Assembly (NCBI GenBank): GCA_028820655.1
Contig: JAPPIK010000014.1
Location: forward strand, 397,079-461,078
Source of the DNA: Candidatus Poribacteria bacterium
GTDB lineage: Bacteria; Poribacteria; WGA-4E; JAJDTR01
DNA: 64,000 nucleotides
Reading direction: 5' to 3'
Below the pieces are notes generated by a model. The model did not search any database and was not told the origin of the DNA. It saw nothing but the letters and a program-made list of their open reading frames with translations. Made by a program: the position numbers and the translations under genes. Shown here piece by piece: positions 56,198-64,000 of this stretch. The number at the start of each line of letters is the position of its first letter. Position 1 is the stretch's first letter.

Positions 56198-56974
56198 ATG
56201 AATAAACTTACAACCATTTTCTCCAGTATGCCGTTAGTGGCGGTGCTTTTGTTAACTTTGATGGTAACTGTATCGGCAGACGCTCAAAATGTCAGGAAAG
56301 GTCTGATCGGTCACTGGTCTTTTGATGAGGACACCATCAATGGCAACAGGGTGGAAGATCTTGCCGGGAACAACGATGCCACCATAAACGGTGCCTCAAT
56401 CAAGAGCGTTAAAGGCAAATTCGGGGAAGCGCTAGAATTTGGAAACAAAAACGGTCATTTTGTCGACACCGGCTTACAAATTACTTCGAGGCAATATGAA
56501 GATCTCACCATGATGGCTTGGGCGAAACCCTACAAGAGACACGTCGCGTGGGGGTCCGTCATGAATGGTGACGACGGCGGTTGGGACCGGGGCTACGGAT
56601 ACCGCCACGACAGGTGGGAGGTCCAGGTTGGTAAAGGAGGCGATTGGCAGCCGGGACCGAGAGCAGATTTCAATGTGTGGCAGCACACGGTAGTGATATA
56701 TACCCCGGATGTGGTCATCTTTTACAAGGATGGGCAGCGATTCGAATTTGACGACGCCGTACCGACTGTGTCCAACAACACACTCATCATCGGCGACGAT
56801 ATTCCCTGCGGTCCCGTGTGCACGTTTCCGGGCGCAATCGACGAAGTTCTCCTTTATGGCCGGGAATTGAACGACAATGAGGTTCGGCAAAACTTCAGAT
56901 CTAGGGGAGGTCAAGCCGTCGAAGCGGCTTCAAAACTCGCTGTCACATGGGGAAGCATAAAGCGTGCGCGATAG
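56198..56974 (+). CDS. Exported LamG-domain protein with TWGxIK-type tail (copy 2 of 3)
   Basis: 258 residues from ATG 56198 (MNKLTTIFSS), which starts a signal peptide ending SADAQ; an in-frame ATG at 56165 would prefix eleven residues. It is clearly paralogous to 55174-55950: DLAGNNDATINGAS, WGSVMNGDDGGWDRGYGYR, VQVGKGGDWQPGP, IIGDDIPCGP, GAIDEVLLYGREL. The end is VEAASKLAVTWGSIKRAR. Weak Shine-Dalgarno. Confidence 0.82.
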   Translation: MNKLTTIFSSMPLVAVLLLTLMVTVSADAQNVRKGLIGHWSFDEDTINGNRVEDLAGNNDATINGASIKSVKGKFGEALEFGNKNGHFVDTGLQITSRQYEDLTMMAWAKPYKRHVAWGSVMNGDDGGWDRGYGYRHDRWEVQVGKGGDWQPGPRADFNVWQHTVVIYTPDVVIFYKDGQRFEFDDAVPTVSNNTLIIGDDIPCGPVCTFPGAIDEVLLYGRELNDNEVRQNFRSRGGQAVEAASKLAVTWGSIKRAR

Positions 56975-57155
56975 ATGGGTTTCCCCTGTCCGGCGAATAT
57001 TCCTAGGCCAACAGTCTTTCCAGTTCCGCGTGCCGCTGCTACTCCATTCCGATCAACGATTAAACGACAAATCAACCGATTCTTAAAACTCATCAAAGTC
57101 CATCGGAGTTGCCGTAGATGTTGATTCATCTCAGAATTCCATGAAAGGAGAGCAA

Positions 57156-57956
57156 ATGTTGAACGATAAATCATTAATGCTACTTCTCACCGTAGCGATT
57201 ATCGCGGGTTCCATTTGCGGTGGAACGGTAGCAGAGGCGCAGTTTATATCGGAAGGTCTTGTAGGACGATGGGCATTTGATGCCATCACCCAAGGCAAGA
57301 TTAAAGATGCTGTCCGCACAAACGATGGAGCCATAAAAGGAAATCCAAAAATGGTGGAGGGCATAATCCGCAAGGCCATGCAATTTGACGGCAGCGAGTA
57401 TATTGAGATTTTCGGAGCCAAGGAATTGGAGCTCAAAGATTTTACGGTCGATGCCTGGGTTAAGGCTGACCAGGAACCGAACGAACAAAAGAATAGCCGG
57501 ATATTGACGAAGGGCGTCAGTGGCGCCAACTACGCTCTAACTTGGCACCACGTAGACTGGAAAAAGTTCAGCCAGAGCGTTTCCGCGCAGATGACGGGCG
57601 GTTTTTTCATCTCGTCAAGTACTAGGAAGAACCCCCTTGAAGCGGATGTCTGGTATAACCTGGTCGGCACCTATAACGGCAGAGAGATGCTCATTTACGT
57701 GGACACCGAGTTGCGAAACAAGCGTACGTGGTCGGGTACCCCTATTGTCGATCCCTCTGATCTCACCATCGGGGCTATGACTGGAGGGGGCGGTCCAGAA
57801 GGCTTTGAGGGCGTTATTGATGAAGTCAAGATCTACAACCGAGCCCTGACTCCGGCTGAGATTGTGCAGAATTATGAAAAAGCCAAGGCTCTCGCTGTTG
57901 AAGATTCTTCGGACAAACTTGCCATCACGTGGGGTGAGTTAAAACGCGCTAGGTAG
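57156..57956 (+). CDS. Exported LamG-domain protein with TWGxIK-type tail (copy 3 of 3)
   Basis: 266 residues from ATG 57156 (MLNDKSLMLL), five bases after AAAGGAGAG; signal peptide to about AEAQ. The LamG core (LVGRWAFDAI, GAIKGNPKMVEG, AMQFDGSEYIEI, FTVDAWVKADQEP, WYNLVGTYNGREMLIYVD, GVIDEVKIYNRAL) is more diverged from copies 1 and 2 and lacks their Cys pairs. The tail SSDKLAITWGELKRAR is nevertheless the closest match to the consensus, so the tail is better conserved than the domain. Confidence 0.82.
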   Translation: MLNDKSLMLLLTVAIIAGSICGGTVAEAQFISEGLVGRWAFDAITQGKIKDAVRTNDGAIKGNPKMVEGIIRKAMQFDGSEYIEIFGAKELELKDFTVDAWVKADQEPNEQKNSRILTKGVSGANYALTWHHVDWKKFSQSVSAQMTGGFFISSSTRKNPLEADVWYNLVGTYNGREMLIYVDTELRNKRTWSGTPIVDPSDLTIGAMTGGGGPEGFEGVIDEVKIYNRALTPAEIVQNYEKAKALAVEDSSDKLAITWGELKRAR

Positions 57957-58225
57957 TTACCTACTACCGCATAGCCGATAGATCATGGTAAGGAGAGTTC
58001 CTAGCTTTCTTTACGCGGTAGCAAAGTGCGTGGTCGAGTTGGTGACATGACGCGGCAAGAGGAAACCCCGTTTTGATGCGGGTTGTTGACATTATTCAAC
58101 AGGTGTGGAAGAAAAGCGACATCCGAACCGAGTGAATCCGTGTCAATCACAGGTATTAGATTGCGCGCCGCATCAAATTCAACGGCGGCGGCTAAATCAG
58201 CCCGGAAGTTAGAGGAAGTCCATTC

Positions 58226-59413
58226 ATGGCAATTCGTGTTGCAATTATCGGATGCGGCGGCATGGCTCGCGGACATCTGAATGCCTACCTACGTATCCAA
58301 GAAATTGTGCCGGGAAAGGTTGAACTGGTTGCGATGTGTGACCCGGTGCGGAAAAACGCGGAAGACTTCGCCAGCCGCGTAAATGACGCCACCGGGAAGA
58401 TGCCGGTGGTTTATGAAGACACGGATGCCATGCTTGCCGCTGAAGATCTTGACGGTGCCGATATTTGTACCCCTCACTGCTACCATCACATCAACGCCGT
58501 CAAGTGCCTGAACGCGGGGGTCAATGTCATCGTCGAAAAACCAATCGGCATCACGATTAAGGCCACGCGCGCGATAATTGAAGCGGCAAATGTAAACGGA
58601 AAAATCGCCGCCACCGCGGAAAATATCCGACGCGCGCCCAGTCGTCGAACAGCCTGGTGGTTGATGAACGAGAAAAAGATGCTCGGCGATGTAACCATGT
58701 TCTTCTCCCAGCATGCAAGCCACCTGATTGCGGATCCGCAGAGCCCTTGGCACTGGCGTCTCGATTTGAAATTGGGCGGCGGCGGCATGGTGATGGATTC
58801 CGGCGCGCACTATTGCGACACCCTTCGTTATCTATTCGGCGATCCTGACACCGTCTATGCACGCGTTCGCCAAGTTGCCGAACACAAAGTTACGAAAGAC
58901 GGCGTATTGGTGAACGACGAGAATGAGGACACTTGGGTTGCAACCATAAATTTCAAGTCCGGCACAACAGGGCTTTGGACATGGAGTAGGGCAGCTCCCG
59001 CCCACGATTTTACCCACATCGTGTATTACGGTACTGAAGGCTGCTTGGTCGACAATGGCGACATCTTCCACGGACCTCATGACGGTGCCGAGGTGATACT
59101 CAAGAACGGGTCGCGCTATTCCATGAAAGACTTGGTCGAGGAGTACATGGCGGGTTTGAACGACGCTGAGCGAGACAACCTCTTCCCGCACGGTATCACG
59201 GACGGCGTGTTGCTTGAATGCTACGATTTTGTAGATGCCATTGAGAACAATCGTCCCGTAGAAGTGGACGGTGAACTCGGGCTCCGCGCAAAGGCCATCT
59301 GCGAAGCCATTTACGAGTCCAACACCTGCGGCCAAGTGGTCAATTATGACGATGTCGTTGATGGCAAGATCGATGCATACCAAAAACCCATCAACGAGCG
59401 CTGGAACCTTTAG
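58226..59413 (+). CDS. Gfo/Idh/MocA family NAD(P)-dependent oxidoreductase
   Basis: 395 residues. Rossmann motif GCGGMARGH at 9-17, family signature EKPIG with Lys105 in the catalytic region, and GGMVMDSGAHYCDTLRYLFG around 180-200 containing the conserved Asp and His of the C-terminal domain. Family members oxidise or reduce sugars and inositols. GAGGAAG lies eight bases before the ATG. Possibly a partner of the sugar island; the gene stands alone between LamG and propeller genes. Confidence 0.87.
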   Translation: MAIRVAIIGCGGMARGHLNAYLRIQEIVPGKVELVAMCDPVRKNAEDFASRVNDATGKMPVVYEDTDAMLAAEDLDGADICTPHCYHHINAVKCLNAGVNVIVEKPIGITIKATRAIIEAANVNGKIAATAENIRRAPSRRTAWWLMNEKKMLGDVTMFFSQHASHLIADPQSPWHWRLDLKLGGGGMVMDSGAHYCDTLRYLFGDPDTVYARVRQVAEHKVTKDGVLVNDENEDTWVATINFKSGTTGLWTWSRAAPAHDFTHIVYYGTEGCLVDNGDIFHGPHDGAEVILKNGSRYSMKDLVEEYMAGLNDAERDNLFPHGITDGVLLECYDFVDAIENNRPVEVDGELGLRAKAICEAIYESNTCGQVVNYDDVVDGKIDAYQKPINERWNL

Positions 59414-59519
59414 AGGTTTATCACACTCCACACTTAGATAAGAAAAAATCCTACCGGCATTTTTCGCACCGTGTACACATGCTTTCAATCGGCATCTCCG
59501 TGATTGGAATGGAGGACAG

Positions 59520-60551
59520 ATGATCTTCGGACACCGTGCGGTTTCAATTTGCTTCCAATTACTTTTCCTAAGCATAACCTCCGCAGTCGGTGCATTTCTG
59601 CTTGCGATTGGCGTTCAAGCGGAAGCTCCGACGAAACAACAGATTGCCTTTTATTCCAATAGGAATGGGAATTTCGAAATCTATGTGATGGATGTTGATG
59701 GCAAGAATCCTCAACGATTGACAAACAATCCTGCGGTAGATGCGGCACCGTCTTGGTCTCCTAACGGCAAGAAAATTGCCTTTCACTCAAATCGGAGCGG
59801 GGATTATGACATCTATGTTATGGACTCCAATGGAAACAACCAAATCAATTTGACGAACAGTTCCGACGCCGATGACCGTGAACCCGACTGGTCTCCTGAT
59901 GGAGAGAATATCGCCTATCAATCAAAGGACACCGGACACTACGATATCTTCATCATGGGTGCCAACGGTAAGAACATTCGCAACCTGACAAACAAATCGG
60001 ACTCCCGCGATCAATACCCGGCATGGTCTCCCGACGGTAGAACAATTGCCTTCACCTCCAACCGGGACGGGAATGACGATATATTCGTGATGCAGTCGAG
60101 CGGCAACCGTCCAAGAAACCTGACAGAGAAGGACATTGATGGGCCCGAGGGACTGCGGCTGGCAAATGCGCGCGACTCCCTCCCATCGTGGACGGCTGAT
60201 GGCAAGATAATTGTCTATAGCAGCGTGAACGCCAATCGTGTCTGGATGATGGACGCTGACGGAAAGAACCGCAAACAGGTTTTCCCCGCGGATGGCAATG
60301 ACCGCGATGCAGCCGTCTCGCCCAACGGAAAATTCGTTGTTTTCCAAGCAAACAGAGATTGCGGCGACGATTGCAAGAAATACGAAGTGTTCGTGGCGGA
60401 TATAACAAAAGCCCCGGCAGAAATAAAACAGATCACCTTCGGCGGGCATCCGCACGGTGATTTTGACTGGTACGATCCCCTCTACGCGCTTTCCGTGGAA
60501 CAGACTAAGAAGGTTGTAACATTCTGGGGGCGGATTAAACAGGGAATGTAG
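59520..60551 (+). CDS. Exported TolB-like (PD40) beta-propeller with TWGxIK-type tail
   Basis: 343 residues. Signal peptide at about 1-37, then six or so blades of the form IAFxSNRxGNxEIYVMDxDGxNPxxLT with WSPDG/WSPNG starts (e.g. IAFYSNRNGNFEIYVMD, IAFTSNRDGNDDIFVM). It ends VEQTKKVVTFWGRIKQGM, a divergent member of the tail signature on an architecture unrelated to LamG. GGAGG precedes the ATG by five bases. Function: periplasmic or surface binding scaffold, inferred. A Cys pair (CGDDC) lies near residue 280. Confidence 0.82.
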   Translation: MIFGHRAVSICFQLLFLSITSAVGAFLLAIGVQAEAPTKQQIAFYSNRNGNFEIYVMDVDGKNPQRLTNNPAVDAAPSWSPNGKKIAFHSNRSGDYDIYVMDSNGNNQINLTNSSDADDREPDWSPDGENIAYQSKDTGHYDIFIMGANGKNIRNLTNKSDSRDQYPAWSPDGRTIAFTSNRDGNDDIFVMQSSGNRPRNLTEKDIDGPEGLRLANARDSLPSWTADGKIIVYSSVNANRVWMMDADGKNRKQVFPADGNDRDAAVSPNGKFVVFQANRDCGDDCKKYEVFVADITKAPAEIKQITFGGHPHGDFDWYDPLYALSVEQTKKVVTFWGRIKQGM

Positions 60552-60862
60552 GGACTTTCATTGTAGGCACTCGTCTCGGAATATTGGCACACCGTGTTAG
60601 GGGTCAAACATTCCTAATCGTCGATTGTCCGTAACTGATCAGTCCATCAATCTAAATCCACGATGTCGGTTTGTAGTAGCAATCAAGCGACTGAATAAGG
60701 AGTGCGATAGAGATCCTAATCATTGCACGTCCGTTCTGGGCATGTGAACTCCCGATTCGTCGGAATTAGCATTGGTCTTCCTTACTCGGTGCGTTCCTTT
60801 CCTGCTCGGTCTGGATTGGCAAATCCAGACCGTTGGACTAAACAGTTACGATTGTCCTTAGG
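60552..60862. repeat. Intergenic region with repeat element and hairpin
   Basis: GTAGTAGCAATCAAGCGACT followed by GCGATAGAGATCCT at about 60672-60716 is a near copy of 12421-12464. A perfect hairpin GGTCTGGATT-GGCA-AATCCAGACC at 60808-60831 precedes the TPR gene by ~30 bases. No gene is seen. Confidence 0.6.
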
Positions 60863-62461
60863 ATGTCCGATGTGGCACTCCCAATGAACCGAGTATACCG
60901 GATACCGTTCTTACTCATCGTAACTCTTACCTTCGCAGGAATAGGTCTCGATTATACCTTCCCTACCAATTGTCATTCCAAATCTACGACACTGCCCGAC
61001 TGGATACCCCAACCGGTTGACCTTGTCTTGGTATCGGAGCCTCGACTTTTGCAAGCCGCCGAGTCTGCCCAAAAGGCGGTGGCGAATGCGCCGGATGATG
61101 CCGGGGCTTGGGGCAATCTTGGCAATGTCTACCTTGTACACGGTTGGGAAGCCGAAGCTGCTCGATGTTACCGGCGCGCCGCGAACATCGATTCCGCCGA
61201 GTTCCGCTGGTTCTACTACCTCGGATTAAGTACCTACAAAACTGACGCTCAAACTGCCGTAGATGCCTTTCGAAAGGCAATTGCGCTTGATCCTGACTAC
61301 CCGCCCGTTTACGTGAACCACGCCCACGCACTTAGGCGTCTGGGACGCCTCGAAGAAGCTCGTCGGCATCTGCTGCACGTCATTGAGCTGGAGCCGAAAA
61401 ACCCGTTTGCGGAAGTGGCGCTCGGTGAACTTTCCTTGGCTTCCAAGCAGTTCGACGATGCTCGGGTACACCTGGAGCGCGCCTTGGAACTGAATCCGGC
61501 TCAGAGCGAAGCCCACGCCGCGATGGCGCAAGTAGCTTTGGCATTGGGAGACAAGGAAGCCGCCAATCGTCACGCCCAAGCGGCGCGCAGACCCTCAAAA
61601 CATACTGAGATGGATGACCCGCTCTGGTGGGAGGTCGTAAAAGTTGGCGTGACTGCCAAACGGTATGCCGAGCGCGGCACCCGCTATTTGGAACGTGGGG
61701 ATTTCAAGAACGCCGCAACGGAACTTGCCGCAGCCGCCTCAAGCAAACCGAAGGATGCCGAAATCTGGTTCAATTACGGGATTGTACTGCTCAGCATCAA
61801 TCGATACGGCAAGGCCCGAAAAGCCCTCGAACACGCCCTGTTGATCATTGACGAAAATGACCTGGAAGGAGGCATGTCACCGAAAACGCCCAAGGAGATC
61901 GAATTCTTGGAAATCCATAGCAATTACAACTTGGGCTATGTCTATGAACGCACGGGTGACAGAGTTAAAGCCGTTGCCGCTTACAGGCGAGCCATTGAAC
62001 TAAAACCCGATTTAGCGATCGCCCATGCGGGACTTGGCGTGCTTTATGCAAAGACAGGGAGGATTCGTGAAGGCATCGCGCACTGTAAACAAGCGATTCA
62101 GTTGGCGCCCGATGACATAAAACTGCAGCACAGCTTGGCGACGGTTTATTGGCAGGCGAAGTTGTACAACAACGCCGCCGAGGTGTACGACAACGTCCTC
62201 CAGTTCGATCCCGACGATAAGAGAGCGCTTCATCAACGTGGTGTCATCTATATGGGCAAGCGCATGTACTCGGAAGCGATTGAAAAGTTTAACCGAGTGT
62301 TGGAGATTCAGCCGGATGACGCGCTTGCGCACGGCGCATTGGGAACGGCGTACCTTAAGATCGGCAACCGCGCCGCTGCCATTGCTGAATTTGAGACTGT
62401 ACTGCGGTTAGACCCGAACAACCGCACGGCACAACGTATGTTGAGGGGTCTCACACGGTAG
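60863..62461 (+). CDS. TPR-repeat protein, membrane-anchored or exported
   Basis: 532 residues. One hydrophobic segment at 14-29 (IPFLLIVTLTFAGIG) is a signal anchor or signal peptide. At least eight tetratricopeptide repeats follow, in two blocks separated by a non-TPR linker at about 245-275 (MDDPLWWEVVKVG): e.g. AWGNLGNVYLVHGWEAEAARCYRRA, AHAGLGVLYAKTGRIREGI, AHGALGTAYLKIGNRAAAIAEFETVL. The TPR units mediate protein contacts. The protein has no TWGxIK tail. The Shine-Dalgarno is weak. Confidence 0.83.
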   Translation: MSDVALPMNRVYRIPFLLIVTLTFAGIGLDYTFPTNCHSKSTTLPDWIPQPVDLVLVSEPRLLQAAESAQKAVANAPDDAGAWGNLGNVYLVHGWEAEAARCYRRAANIDSAEFRWFYYLGLSTYKTDAQTAVDAFRKAIALDPDYPPVYVNHAHALRRLGRLEEARRHLLHVIELEPKNPFAEVALGELSLASKQFDDARVHLERALELNPAQSEAHAAMAQVALALGDKEAANRHAQAARRPSKHTEMDDPLWWEVVKVGVTAKRYAERGTRYLERGDFKNAATELAAAASSKPKDAEIWFNYGIVLLSINRYGKARKALEHALLIIDENDLEGGMSPKTPKEIEFLEIHSNYNLGYVYERTGDRVKAVAAYRRAIELKPDLAIAHAGLGVLYAKTGRIREGIAHCKQAIQLAPDDIKLQHSLATVYWQAKLYNNAAEVYDNVLQFDPDDKRALHQRGVIYMGKRMYSEAIEKFNRVLEIQPDDALAHGALGTAYLKIGNRAAAIAEFETVLRLDPNNRTAQRMLRGLTR

Positions 62462-62510
62462 GGCGCAACCTTTTCGGCGACTTTAAAGTACTCCAAAGAT
62501 GAGGGAATTA

Positions 62511-63164
62511 ATGATGCAATCGAGATATAGTTTCGCGAATCCCATTCTGGGCGTTTGTCTTATCTTCGGTTTGATGTCGACCACTCCAAGTTTTCAGGCG
62601 CACGCGCAGATTGCTTTTGTGTCTGATAGAACTGGCAATCACGAAATCTACGTAATGGATGCGCATGGAAATAAGCGCCGAAACCTAACAAGAAACCCTG
62701 CGCACGACTATGCGCCGGCGTGGACTCCCGATGGCGGACGCATTGCCTTTACCTTCAATAGAGATGGAAACTTCGAAATCTATGTGATGGACGCTAAGGG
62801 GCCGAATCCTCGAAACTTGACAAAAAATCGTTCACTCGACGAATTTGCTTCATGGTCGCCTAGTGGTGAACGCATTGCCTTTTGTACCGACAGCGATGAG
62901 AACCGTGAAATCTATGTTATGGACGCAAATGGCGGCAATCCTCAAAGGTAAACGAGACATCTCGCATTTGACTTTGGGCCATCGTGGTCACCAAACGGCG
63001 AACATATTGCCTTCAATTCCAGTAGAGGCGGGAACAACGAAATATACGTGATGGATATTGACGGCGGTAATCTTCAACAACTGACAACAGATCCCGAGAG
63101 CGATTGGGGCCTGACTGGGCTCGGTCGGCTTTTTCGGTTTCTCCTTCAGGTCGGTAACCGATGA
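62511..63164 (+). pseudogene. TolB-like (PD40) propeller gene interrupted by an in-frame stop
   Basis: The first 147 residues (ATG 62511, GAGGG five bases upstream) contain a signal peptide ending HAQ and PD40 blades: IAFVSDRTGNHEIYVMD, IAFTFNRDGNFEIYVMD, IAFCTDSDENREIYVMD. After NPQR a TAA stands at 62949-62951, where sister genes have Leu (SPRRLTRH in the 63521 gene, encoded by TTA). The same frame then continues with a further blade (WSPNGEHIAFNS, NNEIYVMDIDGGN) to a TGA at 63162-63164. A single T-to-A change thus truncates the protein; it may be a sequencing error. The predicted C-terminus beyond the last blade does not match the tail signature. Confidence 0.7.
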
Positions 63165-63520
63165 TGTGGAGGCGGCTCAAGAGTGGAGACTACGGCATCG
63201 CGCCAGCTATAGCCAATCCGGCAACAAAAGACTGAGATCCTGTTTGACAAGTCATTCTGGATAGAGCCATTTTTTGCTGAAATCAATCTTGTCCGAAAAT
63301 TAAAATGGAATCCCTACATCATTCCTTGTAAGCCCCTGAGGGGCGGAAGGTGTATAGTAACGGCGGCTCACTACACATCAAAAGCCCCGGAGGGGCGACA
63401 GGTAGCAGCAACTCAATCACCCAAGAATCGCTTTGTCAACTCTTTGTCAAACAGACTCTGAGGCAATTACAACCGCCAAAGCGAAAAACTGCGGATCATG
63501 GTGGGAGCGGAGGACGAAAG
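63165..63520. other. Intergenic region
   Basis: About 356 bases. Contains the GC element CCCCTGAGGGG at about 63331 and AAAGCCCCGGAGGGGCGACAGGTA at about 63379, the latter also found near 11047. No gene is recognised. Confidence 0.5.
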
Positions 63521-64000
63521 ATGCAACTGCAACATAGGCAGAGATATATCAGACCAGTCTGGATTCTGATTTTGGGTCTGGCATTATTTATGGCAGGTGT
63601 TCAAGCGCACGCACAGATTGCTTTTATGTCTGAAAGAGATGGCAATAAAGAGATCTATGTGATGGGTGCTGACGGTCGAAGTCCTCGCAATGTAACAAGG
63701 CATTCCGCAGACGATTGGACACCCTCCCTGTCACCTGACGGAAAGCGCCTTGCATTCATGTCTGATAGAGATGATGGGAACCATGACATATATGTAATGG
63801 AGGTCGACGGCGGTAGTCCTCGAAGGTTAACGCGGCATCCCTGGAGTGACGGGTCGCCTTCATGGTCGCCGGATGGCAAGCGAATCGCATTTAATACGAA
63901 GAGACATGGAAACCATGAAGTCTACGTCATGGATGCGGATGGTCAGAATCCTCAAAACTTGACGAAACACGTCAAAGATGATTGGGACCCCACTTGGTCT
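63521..64000 (+). CDS. Exported TolB-like (PD40) propeller protein, cut by window end
   Basis: 160 codons are visible and the frame is open at the window edge. ATG 63521 follows GGAGG by seven bases. Signal peptide at about 1-27 (WILILGLALFMAGVQAHAQ), then blades IAFMSERDGNKEIYVM, LAFMSDRDDGNHDIYVME and IAFNTKRHGNHEVYVMD with WSPDG turns. It is the third PD40 paralogue in 4.5 kb. The C-terminus lies outside the window, so whether it carries the tail signature is unknown. Confidence 0.8.
   Translation, partial: MQLQHRQRYIRPVWILILGLALFMAGVQAHAQIAFMSERDGNKEIYVMGADGRSPRNVTRHSADDWTPSLSPDGKRLAFMSDRDDGNHDIYVMEVDGGSPRRLTRHPWSDGSPSWSPDGKRIAFNTKRHGNHEVYVMDADGQNPQNLTKHVKDDWDPTWS

Noticed and set aside
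1-64000. Prophage, integrative element or insertion sequence
   Set aside because: No transposase, integrase, capsid, terminase or resolvase homologue is recognisable, and no tRNA gene or attachment-site pair is seen.

Overview
The window reads as a chromosomal accessory segment of a non-model, roughly 50% GC bacterium. The repertoire fits Candidatus Poribacteria or a close relative with many sponge-associated or marine members: LamG, DUF4838, DUF6785, WD40, NHL, TPR and TolB-like propellers, plus an expanded family of phytanoyl-CoA dioxygenase-like (PhyH) enzymes. This placement comes from gene content; there is no rRNA or tRNA gene here to test it. I see no transposase, integrase, phage gene or CRISPR array.

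Layout. 0.7-7.3 kb (minus strand): a propeller glycosidase-like protein, two tandem 532-residue GT-C-like membrane proteins and a GH13-like protein. 7.8-9.9 kb (minus): two paralogous exported proteins of unknown family. 9.9-11.5 kb: a gene-poor block of dispersed repeats. 11.5-14.6 kb (plus): three PhyH-family genes, the third lacking the metal-binding Asp. 14.6-17.5 kb (minus): a LamG gene and a DUF4838 gene that look translationally coupled. 18.4-20.7 kb (plus): a membrane glycosyltransferase-like protein with a LamG domain at its C-terminus. 20.7-32 kb (mostly minus): an FG-GAP/ASPIC protein beside the remnant of a paralogue, two PhyH genes, a DUF6785-type membrane protein, a large exported protein with two haem c sites, and a WD40 protein. 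32-49 kb (almost all plus): a carbohydrate or sugar-acid catabolism island with an SDR, a partly duplicated DUF4838 protein, a TPP enzyme, an amidohydrolase, a PfkB kinase, two enolase-superfamily enzymes, an RraA-like protein, an NHL propeller and a GH127-like protein, plus one PhyH gene on the minus strand. 49.5-51.9 kb (minus): an AceE/transketolase-like TPP enzyme. 53.2-54.9 kb (plus): two more PhyH genes. 55.2-64 kb (plus): three LamG proteins, a Gfo/Idh/MocA oxidoreductase, a TPR protein and three TolB-like propellers, one with an internal stop and one cut by the window end.

How the genes fit together. The intracellular enzymes suggest uptake and stepwise breakdown of unusual sugars or sugar acids; the exported propeller, LamG and DUF4838 proteins would bind or process glycans outside the cytoplasm. 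Tandem duplication and divergence is the main theme: nearly every family occurs as neighbouring copies.

The most striking pattern is a short C-terminal signature, roughly V-[ED]-x3-K-[LIMV]-[AV]-x-[TSFV]-W-G-x-[IL]-K followed by 2-3 residues. It ends seven exported proteins of at least three unrelated architectures (unknown family, LamG, TolB-like propeller) and is absent from the cytoplasmic enzymes. It behaves like an uncharacterised sorting or attachment tag.
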